DNA of 64,000 bases from Romeriopsis navalis LEGE 11480 (GTDB lineage Bacteria > Cyanobacteriota > Cyanobacteriia > Leptolyngbyales > Leptolyngbyaceae), in assembly GCF_015207035.1 (NCBI RefSeq), contig NZ_JADEXQ010000008.1, forward strand, positions 1 through 64,000. Direction: 5' to 3'. The translations under genes were made by a program, and so were the position numbers. This document shows, one piece after another, positions 54,260 to 63,745 of this stretch (position 1 is the first letter of the stretch; every line of letters starts with the position of its first letter). Under the pieces are notes generated by a model. That model searched no databases. It was not told the DNA's origin and was given only the letters and a program-made list of their open reading frames with translations.

Positions 54260-55720
54260 ATGGTTCCTACCTCCCCCCCGACCACACCAACAATGCGCCC
54301 TTGGGCCAAGGCCATTCGCCATATCCCCACCGAATTTCAGCAGCAAGACTTAACAATCCTCAGTGGTGACATCCCCTTGGGCTTACAAGGAACCTTGTAT
54401 CGCAATGGTCCGGGGCGCTTAGTGCGCAATGGCCAAACCATGGGGCATTGGTTTGATGGCGATGGCGCTATCCTGGGCGTTAAATTTGCGGCCGGGCAGG
54501 CCCAAGCAACCTATCGGTTTGTCCAAACCACGGGTTATCAAGCCGAAACCAAGGCTGAACGCTTACTGTTCAATAACTACGGCACCCACCCACCCGGTAG
54601 CTGGCTCCAGCGGTTACGGGGGTTGAAAAACTCGGCCAACACATCGGTAATGGCCCTTGACGATCGCCTACTCGCACTCTGGGAAGGGGGCCAACCGCAC
54701 CAACTAGATTTAGCGGATTTGGCCACACAAGGATTCGATGACTTAGCGGGGTCCGGAGGCCGCCTGAGCAACGGCAACACCTATTCCGCCCACTACAAGC
54801 AAGATGCGCACACGGGTGAAATTTTCAACTTTGGCATGCAAGTGGGCTACCAACCGGGCCAGGGATTAGGCGGTCAGATCCAGCTATATCGCAGCAATCG
54901 CGCTGGCCGCATCCAACAGCAAAGCCACTTCTTTGTACGCGGCATTCCCCTGCTGCATGACTTTGTGCTGGCCGGACGCTACATGGTGTTTTGCATTCCC
55001 CCGGTGCGGGTGCAGCCATTGCCCCTAGTATTGCATCGCCAAACTTTCTCTGAGGCCATGCGCTGGCAACCGGAACGGGGCACCGAAATTGTGATTGTCG
55101 ATCGTGACACACTCAACGTCGTCCAACGCATCACCACTGATCCTTGGTTTCAGTGGCATTTCAGCAACGGCTGCGAACTCGCTGACGGCAGCATCATGCT
55201 GGAAATTGCCCGCTACGCCGACTTCGCAACCAACCAATTCCTCAAGGAAGTCCCCACGGGCCATGCCCCAACCATCGCCCGGAGTGGCCTCTGGCAGCTC
55301 CGCATCGATCCACAGCGCGGCAAAATTTTGGCCAACAGTCCCCGACTCGAACGGCAATGTGAATTTCCCAGCGTCGCACCAGAACAAGTCGGCCAACCCT
55401 GGCAAACCACCTATTTATCCTTACAGCGGCAACCCTTCGAAGGCAACGAACTGTTATCCACCATCGGTCGCCTCACGTCATCGGGAGATTTAGCGATCGC
55501 ACCGATGCCCGCGCAGCATTATGCAGTCGAACCGATTTACGCCCCCAACCCCGAACAGCCAGGCCAAGGCTGGATTATCACCGTGGTCTACAACCATCCG
55601 ACGGCGCAAAGCGAAGTTTGGATTTTTGCGGTCGATCGCCTGGCTGACGGACCGATCGCCCAACTCCGACTCCCCGACATCATCCCGCCCGGCTTCCACG
55701 GCACCTGGAAAGCGGCTTAA
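54260..55720 (+). CDS. Carotenoid cleavage oxygenase (RPE65/CCD family)
   Basis: Iron(II)-dependent dioxygenase cleaving a carotenoid or apocarotenoid double bond. The 486-residue seven-bladed propeller has the four iron-ligand histidines at His178 (SAHYKQD), His233 (LLHDF), His300 (QWHFSN) and His480 (GFHGTW). It also has the N-terminal GTLYRNGPGRL and HWFDGDGAI motifs. Length and motifs fit cyanobacterial apocarotenoid oxygenases (ACO/Diox1-like), but the substrate cannot be read from sequence. The ATG lies just upstream of a metallophosphoesterase gene, 17 bp after its stop, so the two may be co-transcribed. Confidence 0.93.
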   Translation: MVPTSPPTTPTMRPWAKAIRHIPTEFQQQDLTILSGDIPLGLQGTLYRNGPGRLVRNGQTMGHWFDGDGAILGVKFAAGQAQATYRFVQTTGYQAETKAERLLFNNYGTHPPGSWLQRLRGLKNSANTSVMALDDRLLALWEGGQPHQLDLADLATQGFDDLAGSGGRLSNGNTYSAHYKQDAHTGEIFNFGMQVGYQPGQGLGGQIQLYRSNRAGRIQQQSHFFVRGIPLLHDFVLAGRYMVFCIPPVRVQPLPLVLHRQTFSEAMRWQPERGTEIVIVDRDTLNVVQRITTDPWFQWHFSNGCELADGSIMLEIARYADFATNQFLKEVPTGHAPTIARSGLWQLRIDPQRGKILANSPRLERQCEFPSVAPEQVGQPWQTTYLSLQRQPFEGNELLSTIGRLTSSGDLAIAPMPAQHYAVEPIYAPNPEQPGQGWIITVVYNHPTAQSEVWIFAVDRLADGPIAQLRLPDIIPPGFHGTWKAA

Positions 55721-55737
55721 CCACCCCCCAACCCCAA

Positions 55738-56604
55738 ATGCCCATGCTTGTGCGCTCCCACCTCCAAGTTGAACAGCTCCAGATTCCGATTCGCGGCTTA
55801 CCAGAACGCCGCCGTGGGCTGAAAATCGTCCAACTATCGGATTTCCACTACGATGGGCAATTACTTTCTGAAGACTTGTTAGACCAAGCGATCGACTTAA
55901 GCAATCAGGCAAATGCCGATTTAATCGTACTGACCGGCGATTTTGTCTCTGCTCAACCCGACCCAATTCGAGCACTGGCCCAAAAACTGACCCAACTCCG
56001 CAGCCGCTATGGCAGCTTCGCCGTACTAGGCAACCACGATTTAATCTATCCCCACGCCCGGCGGGACATTACCCAAGCCCTAACTCAGATCGATGTGACC
56101 GTCCTGTGGAATCAAGTTGTCTACCCCTGCGGCGCTGACTTTGCCTTAGTCGGCCTCCCGGATTTCTGGGCCAAGGATTTTGATCCTGGATCCGTATTAG
56201 CGGCGATTGACGCACAGATCCCGCGGCTCGTCCTCTCCCACAATCCGGATAGCGCAGCGGTCCTTAAGTCATGGCGAGTCGATTTACAACTGTCGGGGCA
56301 TACTCATGGTGGGCAGATTATTATTCCTGGGATTGGAAATTTATCCGCGATCGCCGCCCGCCAATTCGACAATTTACCCCCGTTCATTCAAGCCGCTTTT
56401 CCCATATTTCGGGCCTGCCAACGCGTCGTTAAAAATTGGGATTGGGCCGCGGGCTACCACCAAGTCGGCAGCAATCAACTGTATGTCAATCGGGGCCTCG
56501 GCACCTACCCTCCAGGACGGCTATTTTGCCCGCCAGAAGTCACAGTCATCACCTTAATGCCTGACCACTCACCCCAAAAATCACCATGCGACGTCTTAAC
56601 TTGA
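55738..56604 (+). CDS. Metallophosphoesterase (YkuE-like)
   Basis: A 288-residue calcineurin-like phosphoesterase with two-metal motifs LSDFHYDG, LTGDFV, LGNHD, LSHNPD and SGHTHGGQ. The YkuE group lacks a well-defined substrate; some members act on phospholipid headgroups. No signal peptide is obvious. ATG codons at 55738 and 55744 are both possible. Its last 19 bases overlap the start of the prohibitin-like gene in another frame, which implies translational coupling. Confidence 0.9.
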   Translation: MPMLVRSHLQVEQLQIPIRGLPERRRGLKIVQLSDFHYDGQLLSEDLLDQAIDLSNQANADLIVLTGDFVSAQPDPIRALAQKLTQLRSRYGSFAVLGNHDLIYPHARRDITQALTQIDVTVLWNQVVYPCGADFALVGLPDFWAKDFDPGSVLAAIDAQIPRLVLSHNPDSAAVLKSWRVDLQLSGHTHGGQIIIPGIGNLSAIAARQFDNLPPFIQAAFPIFRACQRVVKNWDWAAGYHQVGSNQLYVNRGLGTYPPGRLFCPPEVTVITLMPDHSPQKSPCDVLT

Positions 56605-57392
56605 ACCGTCAATCTTTACTCATCGGCATCCCTGTCTTAGGCGTTCTGGGCCTCATGGTGCTCGCCAAAAGCACGACGATCGTCCCAGTGGGTCATATTG
56701 GCTTGATTGACACCTTTGGGAATATCGCGAATCGGGTTTTGTCCCCCGGACTGCATGTCCGAAATCCCCTCAGTCGAGTGATCCACCTATCGGTCCAAAC
56801 CCAAGAATTCAAAGAAACAACCCAGGCCCCATCGAAGGAAGGATTAGCGATGGAAATGGATGTCAGTATCCTCTACCGACTGAATCCAGAACAGGCCAAG
56901 AAAGTCTACGAAACCGTCGGCCCGAACTATGTTCAGAAAATTGTCCTCCCGCAATTCCGATCGCTCATTCGCAACACCACCGCCCAGTACAACGCCCAGG
57001 AGGTTTACACAACTAAACGCCAAACTGTCACCAACCAAATTCGCCAAGATTTGAGTCGAGTCTTAGCAGAGCGCGGAATCATTGTGGAAGATACGCCCCT
57101 ACGCAATGTCACCCTGCCCAAAAATCTTCGCAAGACGATCGAATCGAAGCTCCAAGCCGAGCAAGAAAGCCAGCGGATGCAGTTTATTCTCACGAAAGAG
57201 AAACAGGAAGCCGACCGCAAACGCATCGAAGCCCAAGGTGAAGCGGCCGCTCAAACCATCCTGACTCAGGGTCTGAGCGATAAAGTCCTGCGCCTGCGAC
57301 AAATTGAAGCAATGCAAAATATCGCACGATCGAAAGGGGCCAAAGTCGTCGTACTTGGTGGCGATGGCAAAAACTTACTGCTGCAACCCTAG
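56586..57392 (+). CDS. Prohibitin / SPFH-domain membrane protein
   Basis: A 268-residue band-7 protein: one N-terminal transmembrane helix (SLLIGIPVLGVLGLMVLA, residues 10-27), then the SPFH domain (IVPVGHIGLIDTFG, LSPGLHVRNP, VQTQEF). A long charged coiled coil follows (LQAEQESQRMQFILTKEKQEADRKRIEAQGEA, written here only as landmarks near residues 190-225). Such proteins form ring-shaped membrane scaffolds that regulate FtsH-type proteases; a cyanobacterial relative is the prohibitin Phb1. The start overlaps the upstream phosphoesterase gene. Confidence 0.9.
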   Translation: MRRLNLNRQSLLIGIPVLGVLGLMVLAKSTTIVPVGHIGLIDTFGNIANRVLSPGLHVRNPLSRVIHLSVQTQEFKETTQAPSKEGLAMEMDVSILYRLNPEQAKKVYETVGPNYVQKIVLPQFRSLIRNTTAQYNAQEVYTTKRQTVTNQIRQDLSRVLAERGIIVEDTPLRNVTLPKNLRKTIESKLQAEQESQRMQFILTKEKQEADRKRIEAQGEAAAQTILTQGLSDKVLRLRQIEAMQNIARSKGAKVVVLGGDGKNLLLQP

Positions 57393-57501
57393 CAAACAGA
57401 CGGAACCCCTAAAACCCATAAGCATCGCCCAAATTCACGACTCTGGGCGGCAATTGAACCCACCCAGCGACGCGACGAACGATTGCGAACAATGCCACCA
57501 A

Positions 57502-58587
57502 TTAACGCCGCCGCTCTGCCGCTTGCTGTTTGACCGCTTCACGCAGGCGGAGATCCTCTAGTTGGCGCTGCACCACTTTTTGTGTCTGCTTATCCCCGAT
57601 CGCCAAGGCCACCGCGATCGCTTGCTGATAGTAATTTTCCGTATTCGTAAAGTCCCCATTCCGGCGGAAATAGGCCGCCAAGGTTTGGAGTGCCTCAAGC
57701 ACTTCAGCGGAATTATTATCTTCACGCGCTAACTTCAAACGCCGCTCTAAATAATCGACGGCGACCGTGGATAGGCCCAATCCCTCGTAGGCAAAGCCTA
57801 ATCCTTCAGTCGCCCGGATTTGCGACGGGCGGTCAATGCTCTGACGCGATAGCAAGAGCGCCATCTGATAGGCCCCCGCCGCTTGGCGATACTCCCCCAT
57901 AGCACGATAGGCGTCGCCCAAATTATTCTGCGTGTTCGCTTCGCCCAACACGTCTTTTGCTTGACGGCGATAGGTCGTGGCTTGGTTGTAATACCGCACC
58001 GCCTCAACCGGTTTACTTAAGGCATAGGCGGCCAAGCCTAAATTGCTATAGGACAACCCGGTCCCCCCGGCATGCTTAATACTCTGGGCAATCTCTAGGG
58101 CTTCCCCAAATAATTCATCCGCCGCTTGGGGTTGATTGCGCTGGAGCAACACCGTCCCCAGATTATTCGCCCCAAAAATCTGTCCTTGATAATCACCCAA
58201 GTCACGGGCGATCGCCAACCGCCGCCGCATCGCATCTTCAGCGTTAACATAGCGGCCAAGATCCGCATAGGTTCCCCCCAGGAACTCATAAACGACGCCT
58301 TGCGCCTCGACATCCCGGAGGTTGCGATAAATTGACAGGGCTTCCTCCCAAGAGTCAATCGCTTTGGTGAATGCCCCTTGGCGGCGTTGTTGACCGCCTA
58401 ATCGCATGAGCCGATCGGCTTCACGACGCTGCGTATTCAGCGTGCCATTATTGAGCGGAATCGCGAGCTGTCGATTCAGATCAGAAGCCTGGGACGTAAG
58501 CGACAGGGGCATCCCCCAACAGGAAAGCGCTACCGCACTGGCCAGCAACGTATATTTCCACTGCTTGGGATGGTCAAACCACAACAT
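57502..58587 (-). CDS. Exported TPR-repeat protein
   Basis: A protein of about 361 residues from the ATG at 58587, which places a signal peptide (YTLLASAVALSCWGMPLSL) at the N-terminus; the open frame extends to 58638. From about residue 55 there are at least six tetratricopeptide repeats (A-x-x-x-Y-x-x-A-L pattern, for example AFTKAIDSWEEALSIYRNL, GYYQQA-like units and EYRQAAGAYQMALLL). They form a superhelical protein-binding surface, probably in the periplasm or lumen. The C-terminus is Arg/Gln-rich. No partner can be named. It is convergent with the prohibitin gene. Confidence 0.85.
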   Translation of the reverse strand: MLWFDHPKQWKYTLLASAVALSCWGMPLSLTSQASDLNRQLAIPLNNGTLNTQRREADRLMRLGGQQRRQGAFTKAIDSWEEALSIYRNLRDVEAQGVVYEFLGGTYADLGRYVNAEDAMRRRLAIARDLGDYQGQIFGANNLGTVLLQRNQPQAADELFGEALEIAQSIKHAGGTGLSYSNLGLAAYALSKPVEAVRYYNQATTYRRQAKDVLGEANTQNNLGDAYRAMGEYRQAAGAYQMALLLSRQSIDRPSQIRATEGLGFAYEGLGLSTVAVDYLERRLKLAREDNNSAEVLEALQTLAAYFRRNGDFTNTENYYQQAIAVALAIGDKQTQKVVQRQLEDLRLREAVKQQAAERRR

Positions 58588-58818
58588 TATTTCGAACTCC
58601 GAATCGCTTGGGGGGAACGGACAAACTGAGAACGGCAACTACCCGTATCACCTCAGGGGGACTGAGGATCAAACACAATTACTAAATTCTCTCTACTAAG
58701 ATGCGCCAAAATTCGCAGGCTGGCACAAAAAAATATGCCGCTTTACGAATCTTTCGAATCTGTTCATCAAATTTCAGTCGCACATTCGGACAGCCACTCG
58801 TTCAAGTTTGACCGGAGA

Positions 58819-59436
58819 TTATGCTTTAGAGTTCCCACTCAAGTAAATGGATCGAATGTCCTCGGGCAAATGTTTTTCAAGGAGCGCATAACCTTGCTCC
58901 AGTCGCTGCTTGACGCTGGCAGGGGAGGTCGAATCACCTTCAGCTTGGAGGTATGCCGCAATTCGCGTCTCACTCCAATTGAACGTCTGCGACATCACCA
59001 CAATCAATCGCATATCGGGCGGCATCTCATCTAAGGAGCGATCGAGGTAGCACCAAAATGGCGGTGAGGCAGCCTTCATATCGTAGTGAATGTCTTCCAG
59101 GGAAGGCAAATCGATTTGGTTAATCTGGGTGGCAGTTTGATTCAATAACCAGGCTTGGAAATTCAGACCATTGTCCAATTTAGTCAGATCTAAGCCGCTC
59201 AACTCATTGAACAAATGCCGCCAAACCAGGGCAAATAAGTAGTCCGCCCGCACCGGCGACTGGGCCGTTCGCTGCACCACGGGATAGAGCATCGGACTAT
59301 AGCGACAAAATAGCGCCACAAAGTACTGTCCCGTCTCCGGGTAACGCTGGAACAGACTCAGTAATTCCTGATCGCTTTGCTGCGCCAGGGATTTAACGAT
59401 TGGGTGGTTAGCCTCGGGAAAAGCTGGAATGGGCAC
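58819..59436 (-). CDS. Sigma-70/ECF-like factor, divergent
   Basis: A 205-residue protein with the general layout of an ECF-type sigma factor. A region-2-like part covers about 15-105 (SDQELLSLFQRYPETGQYFVAL, ADYLFALVWRHLFNEL, FQAWLLNQTATQIN). A region-4-like helical part covers about 125-195 (SLDEMPPDMRLIVVMSQTFNWSETRIAAYL, SPASVKQRLEQGYALLEKHL). The match is by pattern, and region 2 lacks a clear -10 recognition helix, so DNA binding is unproven. The start is a GTG at 59436 with a weak upstream site. No anti-sigma gene is adjacent; the exported TPR gene is next on the same strand. Confidence 0.65.
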   Translation of the reverse strand: MPIPAFPEANHPIVKSLAQQSDQELLSLFQRYPETGQYFVALFCRYSPMLYPVVQRTAQSPVRADYLFALVWRHLFNELSGLDLTKLDNGLNFQAWLLNQTATQINQIDLPSLEDIHYDMKAASPPFWCYLDRSLDEMPPDMRLIVVMSQTFNWSETRIAAYLQAEGDSTSPASVKQRLEQGYALLEKHLPEDIRSIYLSGNSKA

Positions 59437-59746
59437 GACTAATTATTTTGTAATGCGATGAATAGGGGCAAACAGAATTGTCAAAATGCGCTGGGACAGA
59501 ACCAACTCAGCAACAGCACAGCAACAAGTTAATGCAATAGGTTAAATCATAGAATGACGCAGTCGATCGCTTTACTTTTCGCAGCACTGCACCCGACGCC
59601 GCAACATTCGGGAATCATCACCCGCCTGCCACGGAAGCCTGCCTGATTCGCCAGGGCTTCGATAGAATAGAGGAAAATGGTGAGCAATACTACATCGACT
59701 GATGTTCGAGCGCGCCAAACCGCTATGTTGAGGAACCCCACTTTCC
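59437..59746. other. Divergent intergenic region, sigma-like gene / VOC gene
   Basis: About 310 bp, no gene recognised. TAGAAT near 59665 may be the -10 of the VOC gene; no matching -35 was found. Confidence 0.35.
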
Positions 59747-60322
59747 ATGCTTGACGCCTTGCTACCAACGTTGCCTTTAGCCTCGCTTTGGTCATCCCTG
59801 GGGGATGGGTTATTTTCGACCCAAGGAATCATGGTACTGCTGCTCGCCGCCTACGCTGGAGCGATGTGGACATTTCTCAGCAGCGCCCCCAAGGTCTACA
59901 CAATTATGGTTTCGGACCTGGAAGTGGCGAAGCAATTTTACGAAGGCATGCTCAACCTCGCCGCCGCTGATATTCCGCTGCATTACTACTACAACTACGA
60001 CCAATCGCTCGGCACCGGCGGCATGGGCATGGATCCAATGTTAATGCCCGGTAGTCCCAGTCGCATTGCCCCTCAAACCGGTGCTGATGGACTCTGGTAC
60101 CAGCTGCGCAAGAATGCCCAATTGCATATTGTGACTGGGGCAAATATTGGGGATCGCGGCCGCCAGCGCCACATCAGCTTCGATCGTGATGGGCTAGAAC
60201 AGGTTTTGATCCGGGTCCAAACCCGTGGGCTGAAGTACAAAATCCAACAGGAACGCCCCCTCGACTTCCTGGTGAAAGATTATGACGGCCGCACGCTAGA
60301 ACTCTGCGAAATGCGGAATTAA
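59747..60322 (+). CDS. Membrane-anchored glyoxalase/VOC-fold protein
   Basis: A 191-residue protein. An N-terminal hydrophobic stretch (residues 28-45, MVLLLAAYAGAMWTFL) looks like a membrane anchor. It is followed by a single VOC (glyoxalase/dioxygenase superfamily) unit with KVYTIMVSDLEVAKQFYEGML, a middle HISFDRDGLEQVLIRVQ strand-helix, and a final DFLVKDYDGRTLELCEM carrying the usual C-terminal Glu metal-ligand position. The Gly/Met-rich YYYNYDQSLGTGGMGMDPML insertion is unusual. The chemistry is unknown; VOC proteins include lyases, dioxygenases and binding proteins. It stands alone. Confidence 0.78.
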   Translation: MLDALLPTLPLASLWSSLGDGLFSTQGIMVLLLAAYAGAMWTFLSSAPKVYTIMVSDLEVAKQFYEGMLNLAAADIPLHYYYNYDQSLGTGGMGMDPMLMPGSPSRIAPQTGADGLWYQLRKNAQLHIVTGANIGDRGRQRHISFDRDGLEQVLIRVQTRGLKYKIQQERPLDFLVKDYDGRTLELCEMRN

Positions 60323-60370
60323 CCGCCCCCTGTGATCGCCCACAATCTGGCTTTGAAAACCGATCACGAC

Positions 60371-60395
60371 AATAAAAAAGCCCCTCTCGGGGCTT
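60371..60395 (-). terminator. Terminator downstream of the DUF58 gene
   Basis: A 7-bp GC-rich stem (60378-60384 with 60389-60395) and a TCTC-type loop. On the minus strand it is followed by TTTTTTATT, the expected U-tract for transcripts arriving from the DUF58 gene. Between it and the DUF58 stop, 175 bp hold nothing recognisable. Confidence 0.7.
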
Positions 60396-60570
60396 GAAAG
60401 ATTTTGGTGATTTGACTCTAGGACACGAGAATTATTATTCCGGCATGGCCCCAGCAATTTTGTGTAAGCAGATACAGGCATCAATCGAACAATGAGATTT
60501 ACGCATCAAATCAATCCAGCAGTCGCATAATCTTGAAAAGTCACAGCATCTTTAGCGATGACATCGGGAA

Positions 60571-61893
60571 CTATAAGCGATTGCTGAGTTTGAGTTGTAG
60601 GTAGCGATCGACTAACTGTTCCGAAATCTGGTTGGCGGGAGCATCCAACACCAAGACACCTTTTTGCTGGAGTAAGGCAAAGGCTTTACGCCGCTGGGCC
60701 AGTAAGTCTAAGGCCACAGCACGCTCGAAATTATCATCCACATCAGTGGAAAACTCTGCTGCTTGGCGATCAATTTGCGGATCCCGCAGTGTGACGCAGA
60801 ATGGTAAATAGCGGGGAGCCATCCGACTGAGGGCTTGCAACAGCTCCGCAGAAGCCGTCTGATCAACGAGATCCGTAATCACCACCACTAAAGCCCGGCG
60901 GCTTTGCTGTCGGACTAAAACATTCGCGGCCCCGAGATAATCTGGCTCCAGTAGTTCCGGCTGAATTGGGGTCAAGCGTTCGATTAAATGATTCAGATGC
61001 GACTGCCCCCGCTGCGGCGGAATCCAAGTATGAATCGCCCGATCAAAGACCGCCACACCGACCTTGTCGCCACGATTTAGCCCCGCGAGGGCCAAGGCCA
61101 GCGTCGCGTTCAGGCCCCAGTCAAAGCGGCTCAGTCCCTGCACCTGGGCCGTCATCAGCCGCCCACGATCGAGCAAAATAATGAGGGTTTGTTCCTGTTC
61201 CGGTTCCAGCACCCGCACCAAGGGCCGATCGCGCCGTGCTGTCGCCTTCCAGTCAATTAACCGTAGATCGTCGCCAGGGTTATAATCCCGCAGCTCCGCA
61301 AATTCGGTCCCAATTCCCAAACGCCGCTTTTGGCGGATGGCGCCCGCCGCTGCGAGGGTCAATTTCAAGGTGAGCGATCGCAGGCCCACCAAGTCAGGAT
61401 AAACCTGTACTGTCTGAGCTTGCGGCAGCGACTGATCAAGCCAGGCTAAGCCCCAAGGACTCAGCTGCCGCACTTGCAACACCCCCCAGCGATACTCACC
61501 CCGCATTGTCGGCTGTACGGTATAGCTGAGGGAGGCGGTGATACCGGGTTCTAGAACCGCCGAAAGCGTTTCCTCAGAAACCGTGAAATGCGGCTGAGGA
61601 TAGCCATCCCGAATTTGCACCGTCGTCTTGGGGCCAGGATTCGTCACCGTCAATTGCACCGGGTTATCGCGCCCGATCGACAAGCGCGGCATCCCCTGAC
61701 GCTCAACCTTGACCAACTGCGCATAGCCCTTGAGACTATCGAGCAACATCATGGCCAAGACCAATATATTCAGCCCGAGCAAAACCATCAACGATACGAT
61801 CAACCGGCCGTCACCCGGCCAAAACAATAGACCCAGCACGGCCATTACAGCAGCGCCCATTAGCAGTGCGTAAACCCGTGCGGTGGGAATCAT
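60571..61893 (-). CDS. DUF58 domain protein
   Basis: A 440-residue protein (ATG at 61893; the frame also has a TTG at 61905). Two N-terminal transmembrane helices (residues 5-60) are followed by a beta-rich region and the DUF58 signature GTEFAELRDYNPGDDLRLIDWKATARR near residues 195-220 (positions only). A vWA-like fold follows with LIILLDRGRLM in the MIDAS position and VVVITDL. DUF58 proteins usually sit beside MoxR ATPases and transglutaminase-like proteins; neither is present here. The function is unknown. Downstream of the SpoIID gene by 36 bp, probably in one operon with it. Confidence 0.85.
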   Translation of the reverse strand: MIPTARVYALLMGAAVMAVLGLLFWPGDGRLIVSLMVLLGLNILVLAMMLLDSLKGYAQLVKVERQGMPRLSIGRDNPVQLTVTNPGPKTTVQIRDGYPQPHFTVSEETLSAVLEPGITASLSYTVQPTMRGEYRWGVLQVRQLSPWGLAWLDQSLPQAQTVQVYPDLVGLRSLTLKLTLAAAGAIRQKRRLGIGTEFAELRDYNPGDDLRLIDWKATARRDRPLVRVLEPEQEQTLIILLDRGRLMTAQVQGLSRFDWGLNATLALALAGLNRGDKVGVAVFDRAIHTWIPPQRGQSHLNHLIERLTPIQPELLEPDYLGAANVLVRQQSRRALVVVITDLVDQTASAELLQALSRMAPRYLPFCVTLRDPQIDRQAAEFSTDVDDNFERAVALDLLAQRRKAFALLQQKGVLVLDAPANQISEQLVDRYLQLKLSNRL

Positions 61894-61929
61894 GAATTTG
61901 CCCAAACTTAACTTAAGGAGAATGATCGA

Positions 61930-63147
61930 TTAGCTGGGGGTCGCGACCTTCGAGAGCCGCGTATTTTTGTAGTAGTGCGTCACAATTTGCTGGTAATTGT
62001 AGCCCTTCTTCGCCATACCTAAAGCCCCATATTGGCTCAACCCAAGGCCATGACCAAATCCACTGCCCACGACTTCAAATCGATCAATTACTTTAGTCGG
62101 CTGCTTCTGATTGGCACTGGCAATCGGCTTATAGACAGGACGTACAGCGAACTTAGTACTACGAAGCTTCAGCTTTTGCTGAATTTGACGCCCTTTGTAA
62201 ACACAATTTCCCTTGTTGGTTTGCACCACCATTTTTTTGACGCGTTCACCTGCAGTTTTCGCCACGGGCTGGAACGCCTTCACCGTACCCCCCTTACAGC
62301 CAATCAAACGGCTTATTTCGGACTGACTAAACGTCTTATTCCAACGAAATACGGGTGCATCTTGATCAAAGTCCGCCACCGACCGTAAATATGGCAACGG
62401 ACGGGTCCAAATCTCTTCAACGTTATCGGTCTTCCCCCCCGCAGAGGAATGGAATGCCGCCAAGATCAGCCGGTTGTTATACGTGACCACCTGTCCCTTA
62501 GTGGCATTCACCGCCAACTGTGTCCCCGTAGACTCGTCTTGAATGCCCCGATAAACCTGGGAAGCCGTCGTATCCACAACGTCATACAAGCGATTCCGGG
62601 AACTTTCTTGCTTATACAGGGCATAGGTACGGGCCGCGACGGCTTGGGCCTTCAGCGCTTCCTGGTGCCAACTGCCACTCATTTCACCACCGAGCACGCT
62701 GTAGAGATATTGCTCGACATCGACCCAATTCACCGCCGTCAGGCCATTCCCGCTCGGCACAATCACCACACGGCCACGATACCAACGATCACCAATCCAA
62801 ATCACCCCGTTCGCATCCTTCGGCTGGACGGAGATCACACCCGACTTCCATTTGTCGAGCGCTACACGTCCACCCTCACGAACCGCCACAAAGCCATTCA
62901 TGCCCTTGATCTCACCCACGGTTTTACCCGCGCCATTACGGACAATCGCGTCAACGGAACTACCGATATTAATTTGAGCGGCTTGACGCTTAATCGCTAC
63001 CCGGATTTCAACTGGACCTTTGGCCGCAGCCGGAGCCGCTAATCCCAGACAAAATAGTCCCGATAATAAGATGATATTAGAAATAAATTTAGGCTTGGCA
63101 AGTCGGGCAACAGACAGCGGCCACTGGATCAAGGATCGGGTGGTCAT
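61930..63147 (-). CDS. SpoIID/LytB-domain protein
   Basis: A 405-residue exported protein. A strong AAGGAGA site about 8 nt upstream fixes the ATG at 63147 (an upstream in-frame start exists at 63171). A signal peptide or anchor (FISNIILLSGLFCLGLAA, ending AAAKG) leads to the SpoIID domain (about 125-380): VEQYLYSVLGGEMSGSWHQE with the catalytic Glu, LKAQAVAARTYAL, FHSSAGGKT and GFGHGLGLSQYGA. Family members are lytic transglycosylases that cut denuded peptidoglycan; outside spore-formers their role is in cell-wall remodelling or is unknown. Confidence 0.92.
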   Translation of the reverse strand: MTTRSLIQWPLSVARLAKPKFISNIILLSGLFCLGLAAPAAAKGPVEIRVAIKRQAAQINIGSSVDAIVRNGAGKTVGEIKGMNGFVAVREGGRVALDKWKSGVISVQPKDANGVIWIGDRWYRGRVVIVPSGNGLTAVNWVDVEQYLYSVLGGEMSGSWHQEALKAQAVAARTYALYKQESSRNRLYDVVDTTASQVYRGIQDESTGTQLAVNATKGQVVTYNNRLILAAFHSSAGGKTDNVEEIWTRPLPYLRSVADFDQDAPVFRWNKTFSQSEISRLIGCKGGTVKAFQPVAKTAGERVKKMVVQTNKGNCVYKGRQIQQKLKLRSTKFAVRPVYKPIASANQKQPTKVIDRFEVVGSGFGHGLGLSQYGALGMAKKGYNYQQIVTHYYKNTRLSKVATPS

Positions 63148-63171
63148 GTTTGGCAATCTCCTTCTAAGCAT

Positions 63172-63745
63172 TAAACCGAATCAGTTTTCAAGGGACGAGC
63201 GACGACACATTTCATTGAATATGACGACAGCATCGCATCGCAGTTACACGTATGAACACTGAGTCAGCGCATTAATCTACTCATGTTCTCTCAGTAATCC
63301 CTACAGATCAGGAAAAATCCCATCTTTCCCGGCAATCCATACGGAAATTACACAATCAATATCGGTCAAGGTACCAATTCATCTGTCGCGAGTACAGTTT
63401 GCCGCTGCCACTATAGGCGAATTTTGGCACGTTGAAGTCTGATATCGATCACTTCCAGTGCCGCCAATGCCATGCAAATTATCCCATCACAATCAATCAA
63501 AACAATTGATTCAGTGATGGCAGAACTAGGGCAGCGACCCACCCTCTAGACGCGATTGCCAATCAATTGTTTCAATCCAGTCGCCACCACTTTACCGTGG
63601 TGAGCCCCAAAATCGCCAACCAACTGTCAGCCGCCCCAAAATCGCAACTATTAAATCCACCCTTAATTTCTGGCCCAGTTGAGCTGGCCATCGCAAGGCT
63701 ATGGCAGGATAGGGAGGTTCTTGTCTTATATAAAGTACAGCGGCT
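63172..63745. other. 574-bp divergent intergenic region, SpoIID / rnz
   Basis: No gene recognised. An imperfect inverted repeat (CCATCAC-AATCAAT at 63484-63497 with ATTGATT-CA-GTGATGG ending near 63520) could be a terminator or operator. TATATAA at 63727-63733 lies about 15 bp before the rnz start and may be part of its promoter. Confidence 0.4.
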
